Positions 22,201-33,360 of a stretch of 64,000 nucleotides of DNA are shown here, piece by piece. Source of the DNA: Perognathus longimembris pacificus (lineage: Eukaryota; Chordata; Mammalia; Rodentia; Heteromyidae); contig NC_063171.1 of assembly GCF_023159225.1 (NCBI RefSeq), positions 3,267,501 through 3,331,500 on the forward strand. The letters run 5' to 3'. The stretch's first letter is position 1, and each line of letters begins with the position of its first letter. The translations under genes were made by a program, and so were the position numbers. A model generated the notes under the pieces. The model did not search any database and was not told the origin of the DNA. It saw nothing but the letters and a program-made list of their open reading frames with translations.

Positions 22201-23050
22201 GCAATGATCTTGCCCCTTAGTACTGCCTTAGCGGTGTCCCATAGGTTTCTTTGTGATGTATTTTCATTGTCATTGTGGCTTAAAAATTCGTTGATTTCAT
22301 CTTTAATTTGTTCTGTGGCCCATGTGTTGGATAACAGTGTGGGGGTTAGCCTCCAAGAATGTGTATAGCCTCTGTGGTAACCGTTGTTATTGAGGGTTAC
22401 CTTTAATCCACTGTGATCACATATAATACATGGGATGACGTCAATACTTTTGTATTTGCTGAGGTTCTTTGTGTGGGCTATGACACGGTCTATTTTGGAG
22501 TATGATCCATGGGCTGCTGAGAAGAAGGTGTATTGGGTCTCCGTAGGGTGGAAGATTCTGTATAGATCTGTTAGATCCATTTGGGATATGGTGTTACTTA
22601 GGTTCTCAGCTTCCTTGCTAATCCTCTGGGTGTTGGATCTGTCTCTTGGGGAGAGTGAGGTATTTAAGTCTCCCACTATGATTGTGTTTGCATCTATCTT
22701 GTTCTGTAATTCTGTGAGAATTTGCTTGACATATGTGGGGCCTCTTTTGTTCGTTGAGTACACATTTATCACCGTGATGTCTTGATTCTGGATTTTTCCT
22801 TGTATTAAAGTGTAGTGTCCTTCTTTGTCTTTTTGAGTTGATTTTAATGAAAAGTCCAGCTTGTCTGAGATCAGGATGGCTACACCTGCCGTTTTGGTAG
22901 GTGTGTTTGCTTGGAAGATCTTGCTCCATCCTTTCATTCAGAGCCTGTTTTTGTCCCTTGCTGTAAGGGTGGGTCTCTTGTAGACAACAGATGGCAACTT
23001 TTTGTTTGTGGATCCATTCTGCCAGTCTGCTCCTCTTTATTGGAGAGTTT
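19290..23050 (-). pseudogene. L1 ORF2 remnant (endonuclease, reverse transcriptase, C-terminal domain)
   Basis: ORF2 normally encodes an apurinic-type endonuclease and reverse transcriptase used in target-primed insertion. The endonuclease part (22937-21927, open for 336 codons) shows GDLNTSLS, a SKIDRVIA motif and CDHSGL in the place of the usual SDH. The reverse transcriptase part (21683-20985) contains INPLS-type core spacing and the catalytic FADD at the end of the open stretch (near 21000), followed by a stop. Later segments show [13 protein letters not shown] (about 20560) and, near the C-terminus, NIDLPYDPAIPLLGI and CPSTDEWIQKIWYLYT (19716-19291). Breaks between these stretches rule out a functional protein. 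The match to mammalian L1 ORF2 is firm. Confidence 0.92.
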
Positions 23051-23147
23051 TACCATTTATATTCAAAGAGATCAAAGATAAGAGTGTTTTTTTCTTCTTC
23101 CATTTTCTTGTTGGGCTGTTTTTTCCTCTTTTTTTTTTTTCTTGTCT

Positions 23148-24928
23148 TTAGTGAGCTGCTCTCTCTGTTTCTGTTTCTGTCTGTGTGTCCTGTATGATCT
23201 CTGTTGGGTGGGATTCCCCTCTTAGAATTCGCTGTAGGGCTGGTTTTTTATTCACATACTCCTTTAGATCCTCTTTGCTATGGAAAGATCTGCTTTTCCC
23301 TTCGAATGTGAACTCCAATTTCGCTGGATATTTAATCCTAGGTTGCATATTGTTTGCCTGTAGAACTTGGATGGTGTTCTTCCACTCACTTCACGCTTGG
23401 TAGGTTTGTGTGGAGAGGTCTGCTGTTATTGGGATCTTCTTCCCATTGTAGAAAATTTCTTTCTTCGTTTTGGCTGCATTCAGAATTTGCTCTTTATTCT
23501 TGAAATCTGAAGTCTTGAATATTATGTGCTTTGGCATGGCTTTTCTGGGGTCTGGCCTGCCAGGTGTCCTATAGGCTTCGGTTACCTGGATGGGGTCCCT
23601 TGTGAGATTGGGGAAGTTTTCTGCAATAACTTCATTGAAAATATGATGAAGCCCTCTTTTCTGGTACTCGGCTCCTTCTTCTATTCCAATTTTTCGCAGA
23701 TTGTATCTGTTGTCTTTGTCCATTAGTTCCTGGATTAGTCAGCCCTGAAGCTTCACCGTTTCATGGAGTATGGTAATTTTCTGGTTGTTTTCGGCTGCTT
23801 CATCATCTAAGATAGAGATTCTGCATTCCATATGGTCAATTCTTTGTGCTGTGGATTCAATTGCGGAGTTTATGGATGTCAGAGAGCTATTTATGGTTGT
23901 CAGATCGGCTCTGATCATAGAAATTTCTTCCTTTAAAGAGTTGTATTTTAAATCTATTTTTTCATGCATTTTACTTCTCAGGATGTTAAGGTCTTCTTTT
24001 TTAAAATTTTATTATAAAACTGATGTACAGAGAGGTTACAGTTTCATACGTTAGGCATTGGATACATTTCTTGCACTGTTTGTTACCTTGTCCCTCATAC
24101 CCCCCTCCCCCCTCCCCCTGTCCCCCCCTGAGGTGTTCAGTTCACTTACACCAAACAGTTTTGCAAGTATTGCTTTTGTTGTTGTTTCTCGTATTTTACC
24201 CTTTGTCTCTCAATTTTGGTATTCCCTTTGAATTTCCTAATTCTAATACCAGTACACACTGTTTCCCATACACTCAGATAAGATTACAGAGATAGTGTAG
24301 ATACAATCACAAGAAGGTGATACACGAACATCATCAATAGTAGAAACTACAGATACACATGGGATGTTGAAAGTAGTTACAACTCTGATATAACAATCAT
24401 TTTCATAAAATGGAGTTCATTTCACTTAGCATCATCTTATGTGATCATAAGGGTATAGCTTTTGGGTTCTTGTGATCCTCTGTTGTGACTTGCCTAAACC
24501 TGTGCTAATTATTCCTAATAAGGGAGACCATAGAGTCCATGTTTCTTTGGGTCTGGCTCATTTCACTTAGTATAATTTTTCCAAGTCCTTCCATTTCCTT
24601 ACTAATGGGGCAATGTCATTCTTTCTGATAGAGGCATAAAATTCCATTGTGTATATGTACCACAGTTAAGGTCTTCTTTAATGGAGGTTTGCATTGTATC
24701 CATTTTTGCTTCCATTTCTTTCTTGGCTTCCTGGATGTCATTCAAGACTTCCACTCTAAACTCCTGGAATTTTCTGATTTCGTTTCTGATGCTTTCCATC
24801 ATTTCTGTTAACATGGCCTCATTTGCTTTTTTATTCTCCATCTCCTCTTCAGTTGTGCTGCTTTTTGGATCTGGCGAGTTGGCTTGCCCTTTGATGAACT
24901 GTGTTATATTTCTTTGTGATTTGCGCAT
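23148..24928 (-). pseudogene. L1 ORF1 remnant, interrupted by a second L1
   Basis: ORF1p is the trimeric RNA-binding chaperone of L1. From 24928 the frame shows a charged, coiled-coil-like stretch (NEIRKFQEFRVEVLNDIQEA). It is cut at 24665 by an inserted L1 fragment and resumes at 23999 with heptad-like sequence (DLTTINSSLTSINSAIEST). The RNA-recognition part is at 23723-23391 (IFNEVIAENFPNLTRDPIQV, then EAYRTPGRPDPRKAMPKHII). The C-terminal domain is at 23348-23148 (PAKLEFTFEGKSRSFHSKED). At least two stops or frameshifts separate the parts, besides the insertion. Confidence 0.88.
24000..24664 (-). mobile_element. 5'-truncated L1 nested in ORF1 of the larger L1, perfect 15-bp TSD
   Basis: GTTAAGGTCTTCTTT stands at 23985-23999 and again, identically, at 24665-24679. 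The inserted 665 bp is an L1 3' end on the minus strand, closely related to the 3' part of the plus-strand L1 at 31181-32249 (shared GGAATACCAAAATTGAGA-like, GAGCCAGACCCAAAGAAACA and GGACTCTATGGTCTCCCT stretches). Its 3' UTR holds a G-rich tract (minus strand of 24098-24128) with four G runs. This subfamily differs in its 3' UTR from the host L1. Confidence 0.93.
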
Positions 24929-26611
24929 CTGGAGATCTGTGCGTGGCTTCCCTGGTTTGGTTTTGTGCTGATTCTCACTGGTCTGTCAGTGGGAGCCTTG
25001 TGCCCTGGTGTCCTGGCTCTGGGTTTGGGTTTGGCTGTTGGACCTTGCTTCCTATTGGGTGATTGTGACCTTCTCGTTTGTTGCTGAAGTGGTCACTCTC
25101 CTTGCACTTGGGGGCCAGTACATTCTGTGTCTTTCTCTGTGGGACAGTGTCCTGCTGCTGTGCTGTGCTGACCCTAGCGTGCCCCTGTTGGGGGTTTGCT
25201 GGTCACTGGTTCAGCGTGGCATGGAGGCTTATCTCTTCTTTGGTTCTTTTTTCTACTCTGTATCTTGGTCAGAGCTCACCTCTCAGGCAGTTTGTCTTCC
25301 TATGTGGACCTTTGCGGGGCCAGTGTTGTTGGGGTGCGGCCCAGCCAAATGCGCCAAACTGAGTGGGCACGGGCTGTTGGAGAGCTCTGCCCTCCTGTGT
25401 AGGTGCACCTACCAGAGTGAGCGCTGCCACTCTCGCCCCGCCCACCTGAGCGGGGTACGCCTACCAGAGTGGGCGCTGTCGCCAGGGGCCCCTCCCACCT
25501 GTGCGCTGTGCGCCTACTACAATGGGCGCTGCCGCTGTGGTCCTGTCCACCTGAGTGGGGTACGCCTACCAGAGCAAGCCCCGGGTTGTTGGGTTGTGCT
25601 TGCGCCCTCCAGCGAGTCCACTGTGGGGGGCGGTATGTGTGGGGCCCAGTGGGATTAACTGTCCAGGCACGGGTTAGCGCCCTCAGACTGCGCCTTCGCT
25701 GCGAGGGGGGGGGCGTGCTCAGGCCCAGGTGTCCCTGCTGTGCTGGTATTGGCCACCAGCGCCTGTGATTTTAGTTGTAAAGGTCCTCAAGGACCAGGCA
25801 CTTCCGGTGGGGCTTGCACTGCCGGCCGTCCCCTGTTCAGAAGGGGGCAGGGCCTGTTCGGCCAGTTCTGGCTCCTGGGTGGCCTTGGGGCTGCTCCGCC
25901 CTTCCCCTGCTAAACTCGTGTGACTTCCCAGTGCCTGATGGGAGCTTCCCACCTGATTTGGGGGTTCTTTGTTCCCTCGGGGTGGGGAGGGAAAGGGAGG
26001 GAGATCTAGCTTCTTTGTAGGGTTTGGGTCTCTGATAGCTGGTCTCCCGTTGGGGGAGGGGGTAATGGGGGACTCACTGGTCCTGGATTGCGTGTGTGTC
26101 CCACGCCGCCATTGGTCCTTCAGATGTGTTGAAAGGTCGTGGTGGCATCCCCGGCTCTCCCCTTCTGCATTGCTGGGTTCCCCAGCCGCTTACTACCGTT
26201 CCCGATGTGGACCCAAACTTCCCGTCGCCGCTGTCACCGTGTGTCTTGGTCCACGCTCTCCCTGGTGTCTGTGGAGTCCCGCTGTCTGGACTCTGCGCTC
26301 CCGGTGTGAGTTTTCGGCAGTCGGTCTGCCGATTGCCAGGTCCCCTTTTCCAGCCTGGCCCTTTTCGGGGGGGCCCTGGCTGGTGGGGGAGGGTGCCCTG
26401 TAGATTCTCTGGCTCTGTGTAGGTTTTCGGCTCTTCTTTTTTGCTCCTTTTTGTTTTCCTGTGTTTCTCCACTGCTTCTGGCTGCTGGTTTTGCTGGGTA
26501 CTTGATGGGGTGTTGGGTGCTGGAGTTCCTAGTTCGCTATTCAGTTGGAGCGAGTCGGGGTGCCTCCCTACTGTGGCAGCACCATCTTCCCTCTCCATTA
26601 TATGTATTTTT

Positions 26612-27185
26612 GTGAGAAAGTTTCTAAACATAGAAATGCCACAAAATTAGTTGTCATTTTTCCATTATTAATAGATGAAGTACCACAATCTATTTGAATT
26701 CATCCAACTCCACCCTCAACTTTAGAATCCCCTTTCAAGCCTATATTTTGAAAACAAAACTGAGCACAACTTGGGAGGTCCAGTAGCTGTGGCCCCTAGA
26801 GGCTGAGCAGGTGCCACCCTGCATACCCGTAGCCAGGTCCCAGAAGTGACACAGTGCCCATGACAGTGAAAATGCCCTCACAGCTCAGGGGCTCCTGAAG
26901 CTCCTCCACAGTTGCCCTTGCCTTGCTAAAGTTTGAGGGGTGCCAAAGGCTCTGAAACTACAGGACAATCCAAGTGGCCTCCACCAGCTGTGTTCCCCAA
27001 GGCTGGTGCCCACCTTGTATGCCGGGAGCAAGCAATGGGTAATTCATCCAGCGGGCAACCCTGGCCTTTGCCCAAGCAAAGAAGCCTCAGGTTTTGCAAA
27101 AAACAAGGAAGTTCTCCAGCCAACTCCTCCCAACCCCCTTGAAACTTTCCTTCATTTAAAGCCAAAGCTGTAATAATAGGGTGGG
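26612..27185 (+). repeat. Rest of header 7 (type I) right of L1
   Basis: Continues with GTGAGAAAGTTTCTAAACAT, TGAATTCATCCAACTCCACC and AGCCAAAGCTG. Joined to 18616 it restores one header, which confirms the L1 insertion. Confidence 0.88.
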
Positions 27186-28623
27186 GGGTGGGGTGGCTAT
27201 AGCTTCAGTCTTTCTCAAAACATTTTCTGCAGAAAAAGAACCAAGAATCAAAGGGTACATAGGTGCTGGGGGGAGGGGGCTGGGGCTTCTGTCTTTCTCA
27301 AAACTTTCTCTGGAGAAAAAGAACCAAGAAGCAAACTGTACATAGGTGCTGGGGGTGTGGGGGTGAGGGCTTATATCTTAAAACTTTCTCTGGAGAAAAA
27401 GAACCAAGAAGCAAATGGTATATAGGTGCTGGGAGGTGGGGGAGGGCTTCTGTCTTTCAGAAAACTTTCTCTGGAGAAAAAGAACCAAGAAGCAAAGGTT
27501 ACATAGGTGATTGTGGTGGGGGTTCTCTTTCTCAAAACTCTCTCTGGAGAAATAGAACCAAGAGGCAAAGGGTACATAGGTACTGAGTGGGACAGGGGGA
27601 GGGAGGGCTACTGTCTTTCTCAAAACTTTTGATGGAGAAAAAGCACCAAGAACTAAAGGGTATATAGGTGCTGGGAAGGGGCGATGGCTTCTGTTTTTCT
27701 CAAAACTTTCTCTGGAGAAAAAGAACCAAGAAGCACAGGGTATAAAGGTGCTGGGGTGGGGGCAGGTAGGGCATTTGTCTTTCTGAAAACATTCTCTGAA
27801 AGAAAGAACCAAGAATCAAGAGGTACCTATGTGCTTGAGGGGGAGGTGGGGCTCTGCTTAAATCTTTCTCTGGAGAAAAAGAACCAAGAAGCTAAGAGTA
27901 CATAGGTGCTGGGTGGGGGAGGTGGGCTTCTGTCATTCTCAACATTTTTTTTCTGGAGAAAAAGAACCAAGATGCAAAGGGGACATAGGTTTTTGGGTAG
28001 GGGGAGGGCTTCTGTCTTTCTCAAAACTGTCTCTGGAGACAAAGATCCAAGAAGCAAAGGGTACATAGGTGCTGGGGTGGGGGTCGCGGGGTTTCTGTCT
28101 TAAAACTTTCTATGGAGAAAAAGAACCAAGAAGCTAAGGGTACATAGGTGCTCGGTGGGCAGGGGGTGGACTTCTGTCATTCTCAACATTTTCTCTGGAG
28201 AAAAAAACCAAGAGGCAAAGGGTACATTGATCTTTTGAGGGTGTGTGTGGGGGGTCTGTCTTTCTCAAAACTCGAGAAAACGAACAAGACACAATGGGTA
28301 CATAGGTGGTGGGTTGGAAGTGGGGGGCAGGGCTTCTGTCTTTCTCAAAACTTTTGCTGCTTTTGGTTTTTTTTCTACAAAGGGTACATAGGTGCTGTGG
28401 GGGGGGCTTCTGTCTTAAAACAATCTCTCGAGAAAAAGAACAAAGAAGCAAAGTGTACATAGGTGCTGGGAGGGGGAAGGGCTTCTTTTCTTAAAAATTT
28501 ATCTGGAGAAAAAGAACCAAGAAGCAAAGGGTATATAGGTGTTTGGATGGGGGGAGGACTTCTGTCTTTCTCAAAACATTTTCTGGGTAAAAAGAACCAA
28601 GAATCACAGGATACATAGGTGCT
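27186..28623 (+). repeat. Minisatellite array 7, about 17 monomers
   Basis: Same monomer family. Several units have shortened cores (28262-28300) or unusual linkers (TTTTTGGGTAGGGGG at about 27990). One inverted core variant, ending TACA, lies near 28353. Confidence 0.9.
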
Positions 28624-29170
28624 AAGAGTTTGCTTTATTTTTATAAGAAAATTTATAAGACTCGCCACAAATTACTTGCCACCTTTCCATTATTAAAAGA
28701 TGAGGGCTCGGGATATGGCCTAGTGGCAAGAGTGCTTGTCTCGCATACATGAAGTCCTGGGTTCAATTCCCCAGCACCACATATACAGAAAATGGCCAGA
28801 AGTGGCGCTGTGGCTCAAGTGGCAGAGTGCTATCCTTGAGCAAACTAAAAGCCAGCTACAGTGCTCAGGCCCTGAATCCAAGCCCCAGGACTGGCCAAAA
28901 AAAAAAGAAAAGATGAAGTACCACAACCTATCTCAATTCATCCATCTTGACCCTCAAATTTAGAATCCCCTTCCAAAGCAATATTGTGAAAACCAAACTG
29001 AGCACAACTCAGGAGGCCCAGCAGCTGTGGTCCCTAGAGCCGGAACAGGGACCACCCTGCCAACCCGCAGCCAAGCCTCAGAAGTAACACAGAGTCCAGG
29101 ACAGTGAAAAGGCCCTCACAGTTCAGGGGCACCTGCAGCTCCTCCTGAGTTGTGCTTGCCCTGCTGTAGA
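28624..29170 (+). repeat. Abbreviated header 8 (type I), split by a SINE
   Basis: After CTAAGAG the tail is almost wholly deleted (AGTTTGCTTTATTTTTATAA). Then come CTTGCCACCTTTCCATTATT, the SINE, and GTACCACAACC...ATTCATCCATC. It stops at TTGTGCTTGCCCTGCTG, so its last 200 bp are missing. Confidence 0.83.
28704..28907 (+). mobile_element. Dimeric ID-like SINE, TSD AAAAGATGA
   Basis: GGGCTCGGGATATGGCCTAG to CCAGGACTGGCC plus A's, with the 9-bp duplication at 28695-28703 and 28908-28916. Confidence 0.9.
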
Positions 29171-29440
29171 AATAGAGTTTGCTGGATGGGGGGGAGGGGC
29201 GATGGCTTCTGTTTTTCTCAAAACTTTCTCTGGAGAAAAAGAACCAAGAAGCAAAGGGTACATAGGTGCTGGGGGAGGGAGGGGGAGGGAGGGGGAGGGA
29301 GGGCTTCTGTCTTTCTCAAAACTTTCTCTAGAAAAAAAAATCAAGAAGCAAAGGGTACATAGGAGCTGGGTGGGGTGGGGGTGGGGCTTCTGTCTTAAAA
29401 CATTATCTGGAGAAAAAGAACCAAGAAGCTAAGGGTACAT
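29171..29440 (+). repeat. Short minisatellite array 8, 3 monomers
   Basis: Three monomers; the first linker is a GGGAGGGAGGGGGAGGG run (about 29273-29303). Confidence 0.87.
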
Positions 29441-30215
29441 AGGTGCTAAGAGAACCTGTTGGGGGTGGGGGGCTGCTAAGGAAGCTGCAAGGGTTCAGGC
29501 GAGGCCTCTCTATCTTCTTTCAGTGCAGGAAGGCATGGGAAGGGTGGCAAAATGAACACCTCTGAGAGACTTGAAACCCAAATTTTATATTGTCCTTTGA
29601 TAGGAAAAAGTTTGCTTTTCAGGAGACTTTCATTGAATGTATTTTTGTGAGAAAATTTCTAAACCTAGACACGGCACAAAATTAGTTGCCATTTTTCCAT
29701 TATGAATAGATGAAGTACCACAATGTATTTGAATTCATCCATCTCCACCCTCAACTTTAGAATCCCCTTTCAAGCCACTATTTTGAAAACAAAACTGAGC
29801 AGAGGGCTAGCAGCTGTGGCCCCTAGAGCCTGAGCATGTTCCACCCCGCCTACCAGCAGCCATGCCCTGAAAGTGACACAGAGCCCAGGACAGTAAAAAG
29901 GCCCTCACAGCTTAGGGGCTCCTGCAGCTCCTCCCCAGTTGCCCTTGCCCTGCTGATATTTGAGGGGTGCCAGAGTGTCTGCAGCTACAGGAAGACCTCA
30001 GTGGCCTCCTCCCCACTGGGTTCCCCATGTCTGGAGCCCACCATGTCCTCTGGGAGCAGAGCCATGGTTTATCCACCCAGTGGGCTACCCTGACCTTTGC
30101 CTCAAAGCCAGCCACAGGTTTTTGCAAAAAACAAGGAAGTCCTCCTGCCAGCCCTCTTAATCCCCTTGAAGCTTCCCTTCCCTTGAAGCAAAAGCTATAG
30201 AAATAGGGTCTGGGG
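29441..30215 (+). repeat. Tail plus header 9 (type I)
   Basis: One of the most complete copies: GAGAACCTGTTGGGGGTGGG, TATTGTCCTTTGATAGGAAA, TGAATTCATCCATCTCCACC, GAGCCCAGGACAGTAAAAAG, CAAGGAAGTCCTCCTGCCAG. Confidence 0.88.
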
Positions 30216-30747
30216 GAGGAGGAAGATGGCTTCTGTCTTTCTCAAAACTTTTTCTGGAAAAAAGAACCAAGAAGCAAAGGGTACATAGGTGCTGGAGGCT
30301 GGAGGAGGGCTTCTCTCTGAAAAGTTTCTCTGGAGAAAAAAAAACACAAAGAAGCAAAGGGTACATAGGTGCTGGGGGAAGCGGGAGGAGGGTTTCTGTC
30401 TTTCTCAAAACTGTCTGTGGAGAAAAAGATCGAAGAAACAAATGGTACGTAGTTGTTGGGGTGAGGGTGGAACAGGGCTTCTGGCTTCCTCAAAACTCTC
30501 TGCTTCTTGGTTCTTTTTCTACAAAGGGTACATAGGTGCTGGATGCGAGGGAGGGCTTCTGTCTTAAAACTTTCTCTGGAGAAAAAGAACCAAGAAGCAA
30601 AGGGTACATAGGTGCTGAAGTAGGAGGTAGCAGGGCTTCTGGCTTTCTCAAAACTTGCTCTGCTTCTTGGTTCTTTTTCTACAAAGGGTACATAGGCATA
30701 GGTGCTGGGGGTTGGGGAGGGCTTCTGTCTTAAAACTTTCTCTAGAG

Positions 30748-30970
30748 GGGCTGGGGATATGGCCTAGTGGCAACAGTGCTTGCCTCGTATACATGAATGA
30801 GGCCCTGGGTTCAATTCCCCAGCACCACATATACAGAAAATGGCCAGAAATGGTGCTGTAGCTCAAGTGGCAGAGTGCTAGACTTGAGCAAGAAGAAGCC
30901 AGGGACAGTGCTCAGGCCCTGAGTCCAAGCCCCAGGACTGGCCAAAAACAAACAAACAAACAAACAAACA
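30748..30970 (+). mobile_element. Dimeric ID-like SINE with (CAAA)n tail
   Basis: GGGCTGGGGATATGGCCTAG to CCAGGACTGGCC, then CAAA repeats. Flanked by AAACTTTCTCTAGAG and AAACTTTCTCTGGAG, a monomer-derived duplication of about 15 bp with one mismatch. Confidence 0.9.
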
Positions 30971-31180
30971 AACTTTCTCTGGAGAGAAAAAAACTAAGAA
31001 GGAAAGAGTATATAGGTGCTGGGCGGTGGGGGGAGGGAGGACTTCTGTCTTCCTGTAAACTTTCTCTGGAGAAAAAGAACCAAGAAACAAAGGGTACATA
31101 CTTGCTGGTTGGGGGGGGGATGGCTTCTGTCTTTCTCAATACTGTCTCTGGAGAAAAAGAACATAGAAGGAAAGGGTTTC

Positions 31181-32249
31181 TGATGCGAAAATGAGAATGG
31201 CCAAGAGACATATGAAAAAGTGCTCTACATCACTGGCCATAAAAGAAATGCAAATCAAAACAACATTGAGATTCCATCTCACCCCAGTAAGAATGTCCTA
31301 TATCAAGAAAACTAACAATGACAAATGTTGGAGGGGTTGTGGCCAAAAGGGAACCCTACTTTATTGTTGGTGGAAATGTAAACTGGTTCAGCTACTCTGG
31401 AAAGTGGAATGAAGATTCCTCAGAAGGCTAAACATAGAGTTCCCCTATGTCCCAGCAGCCCCACTTTTGGGCATCTACCCAAAAGACCACAAACAAGAAC
31501 ACACTAAAGCCACCAACACAACAATGTTCATCGCAGCACAATTTGTCATAGCTAGAATTTCGAACCAACCCAGATGCCCCTCAGTAGACGAATGGATCAG
31601 GAAAATGTGGTACATATACACAAAGGAATTTTATGCCTCTATCAAAAAGAATGACATTGCCCCATTCGTAAGGAAATGGAAGGACTAGGAAAAAATTATA
31701 CTAAGTGAAGTGAGCCAGACCCAAAGAAACATGGACTCTATGGTCTCCCTCATAGGGAATAATTAGCACAGGTTTAGGCTAGTCACAGCAGAGGATCACA
31801 AGAGCCCAAAAGCTATACCCTTATGAACACAAACGATGATGCTAAGTGAAATGAGCTCCATGTTATGGAAACGACTGTTATGTCACTGTACTAATTACTT
31901 TCAACATGCGATGTGAAACCGTAGTTTCTATTATTGATGATCCTCTTGTATGACCTTCCTGTGGTCATATCTTCACTCTCTCTGTATCTTATCTGAGTAC
32001 ATTGGAAACCGTGTATACAGGTATTAGAACTAGGAGACAGTAAGGGAATACCAAAATCAAGACACACAGGGTAGAAAAGGCAAACGATTACAAAAGGAAT
32101 ACTTGCAAAACTTTTTAGTGTAAATCTATTGAACAACTCATGGGGGGAGGGGTGAATGAGGGAGGAGGTAACAGTACAAGAAATGTATCCAATTCTGAAA
32201 GTATGAAACTGTAACCACTCTGTATATCGGTTCGACAATAAAAAAAAAG
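31181..32249 (+). mobile_element. 5'-truncated L1, plus strand
   Basis: It opens in the last part of ORF2: [20 protein letters not shown] (31240-31300), then GCGQKGTLLYCWWKCKL, YPKDHKQ and CPSVDEWIRKMWYIYTKEF (31580-31630). A 3' UTR follows with a G-rich patch (about 32140-32170) and GACAATAAAAAAAAAG at the end. Sequence on both sides is array monomer. Possible duplication GAAGGA at each edge is weak. ORF2 is disrupted, so it is inactive. Confidence 0.92.
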
Positions 32250-32961
32250 TGAAGGATTCATAGGTGCGGGTGGGATGGTGGGGAGAGGGCTTCCGTTTTT
32301 CTCAAAATTTTCTTTGCTTCTTGATTCTTTTTCTCCAAAGGGTACATAGGTGCTGGAGGGGGGAGAGGGCTGGAGGAGGGAGATGGCTTCTGTCATTCTC
32401 AAAACTTTCTCTTGAAAAAAGAACCAAGAAGCAAAGGGTACATAGGTGCTGGGGGTTGGGGCAGGTCATCTGTCTTTCTCAAAACTTTCTCTGGAGAAAA
32501 GAACCAAGAAGAAAAGGATATATAGGTGCTGGGGGACAGTGTGCTTCTGTCTTTCTCAAAACTCTCCCTGGAGAAAAAGAACCAAGAAGCAAAGGGTACA
32601 TAGGTGCTGGGGTTGGGGGCGCAGGGCTTCTGGCTTCCTCAAAACTTTCTCTGCTTCTTGGTTCTTTTTCTACAAAGGGTACATAGGTGCTGGGGGGATG
32701 GGAGGGCTTCTGTCTTAATACTTTCTCTGGAGAAAAAGAACCAACAGGCTAAGGGTACATAGGTGCGGGGGGGGGGGTTCTGTCGTTCTCAAAACTGTCT
32801 CTGGAGAAAAAGAATCAAGAAGCAAATGTACATAGGTGCTGGGGGGGGGGTGGCTTCTGACTTTCTCAATACTTTCTCTGGAGAAAAACAACCAGGAAGC
32901 AAGGGGTACATAGGTCCATAGGTCTTGGGTGGTGAAAGCCCTTTTGTCATTCTCAGTACTT

Positions 32962-33348
32962 TGTAATGCCCAAGTTGCAAGAAGACCACCAAGAAGAACA
33001 CCAATAGCCAGACGTTCTGAAATGCAAAAGCAAGGCTTTATTCAAGCAGGCTGCAGCAGCTTGAGCCTTGTTCTACACACAGTCGCAGTGGAGGTTAGGA
33101 GGAAGGCCCCAGCTGAAATTTCACAGAGCTTATAAAGGCAAAAAACCAAAGTTACAGCAACCAGGTGTTCAAATAAGATTAGGCTATGGGTGTAAATCTG
33201 ATTGTCTCAGGGTTATAGACATTCCAGGGTGGTTAGAGTTAGCAGGGGGCTTCCTGACCAGTTGGTCTGCTAGCTGGGATAATTGGTGGTCTGGGTTTTC
33301 TCACAGGGCCTGCTTATCTCAGGCTAGCGTAGTCATTTTGGCTTTTCA
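32962..33348 (-). mobile_element. 3' LTR of the truncated provirus (387 bp)
   Basis: On the minus strand it starts TGAAAAGCCAAAATGACTAC and ends CTTGGGCATTACA, with CTTGAATAAAGCCTTGCTTT as the poly(A) signal. It is related to the solo LTR at 38516-39205, sharing TTGCCTTTATAA, GTGAAATTTCAGCT and GTGGTCTTCTTG-type motifs. Confidence 0.88.
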
Positions 33349-33360
33349 TTCTCCCCTTCT
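33349..33360 (-). other. Polypurine tract
   Basis: On the minus strand AGAAGGGGAGAA lies immediately before the TG of the LTR. This is the form and place of a gammaretroviral plus-strand primer. Confidence 0.88.

Larger units (their letters stand above)
18617..26595 (-). mobile_element. Full-length but degenerate L1 (LINE-1), 16-bp TSD
   Basis: An L1 whose 3' end lies at low coordinates interrupts header 7. The flanks read CATTGTATGTATTTTT (18601-18616) and CATTATATGTATTTTT (26596-26611): a 16-bp target duplication with one mismatch. Reading minus, the order is a GC-rich 5' UTR (about 24930-26595), ORF1 (about 24928-23148), ORF2 (about 23050-19290) and 3' UTR. Total length is about 7.98 kb, of which about 0.9 kb is nested SINE and L1 sequence. 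The 5' end (minus) reads GGGAAGATGGTGCTGCCACA, with AAGATGG resembling the YY1-like site at the start of other mammalian L1s. Frameshifts and stops in both ORFs make it inactive. Confidence 0.93.
30216..32961 (+). repeat. Minisatellite array 9, about 18 monomers, with a SINE and an L1
   Basis: Monomers at 30216-30747, 30971-31180 and 32250-32961. Inverted cores at 30501-30523, 30661-30683, 32315-32337 and 32652-32674. Three of these share a TACA ending in place of TCCA, pointing to local amplification. Confidence 0.88.

Noticed and set aside
20806..22937. Functional reverse transcriptase or endonuclease gene
   Set aside because: The 336-codon endonuclease frame is intact only locally; ORF2 has stops directly after FADD and elsewhere, and ORF1 is split by another L1.
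25008..25658. Plus-strand frame of 216 codons
   Set aside because: It lies antisense in the GC-rich L1 5' UTR and has low-complexity, Cys/Trp-rich composition with no family signature.
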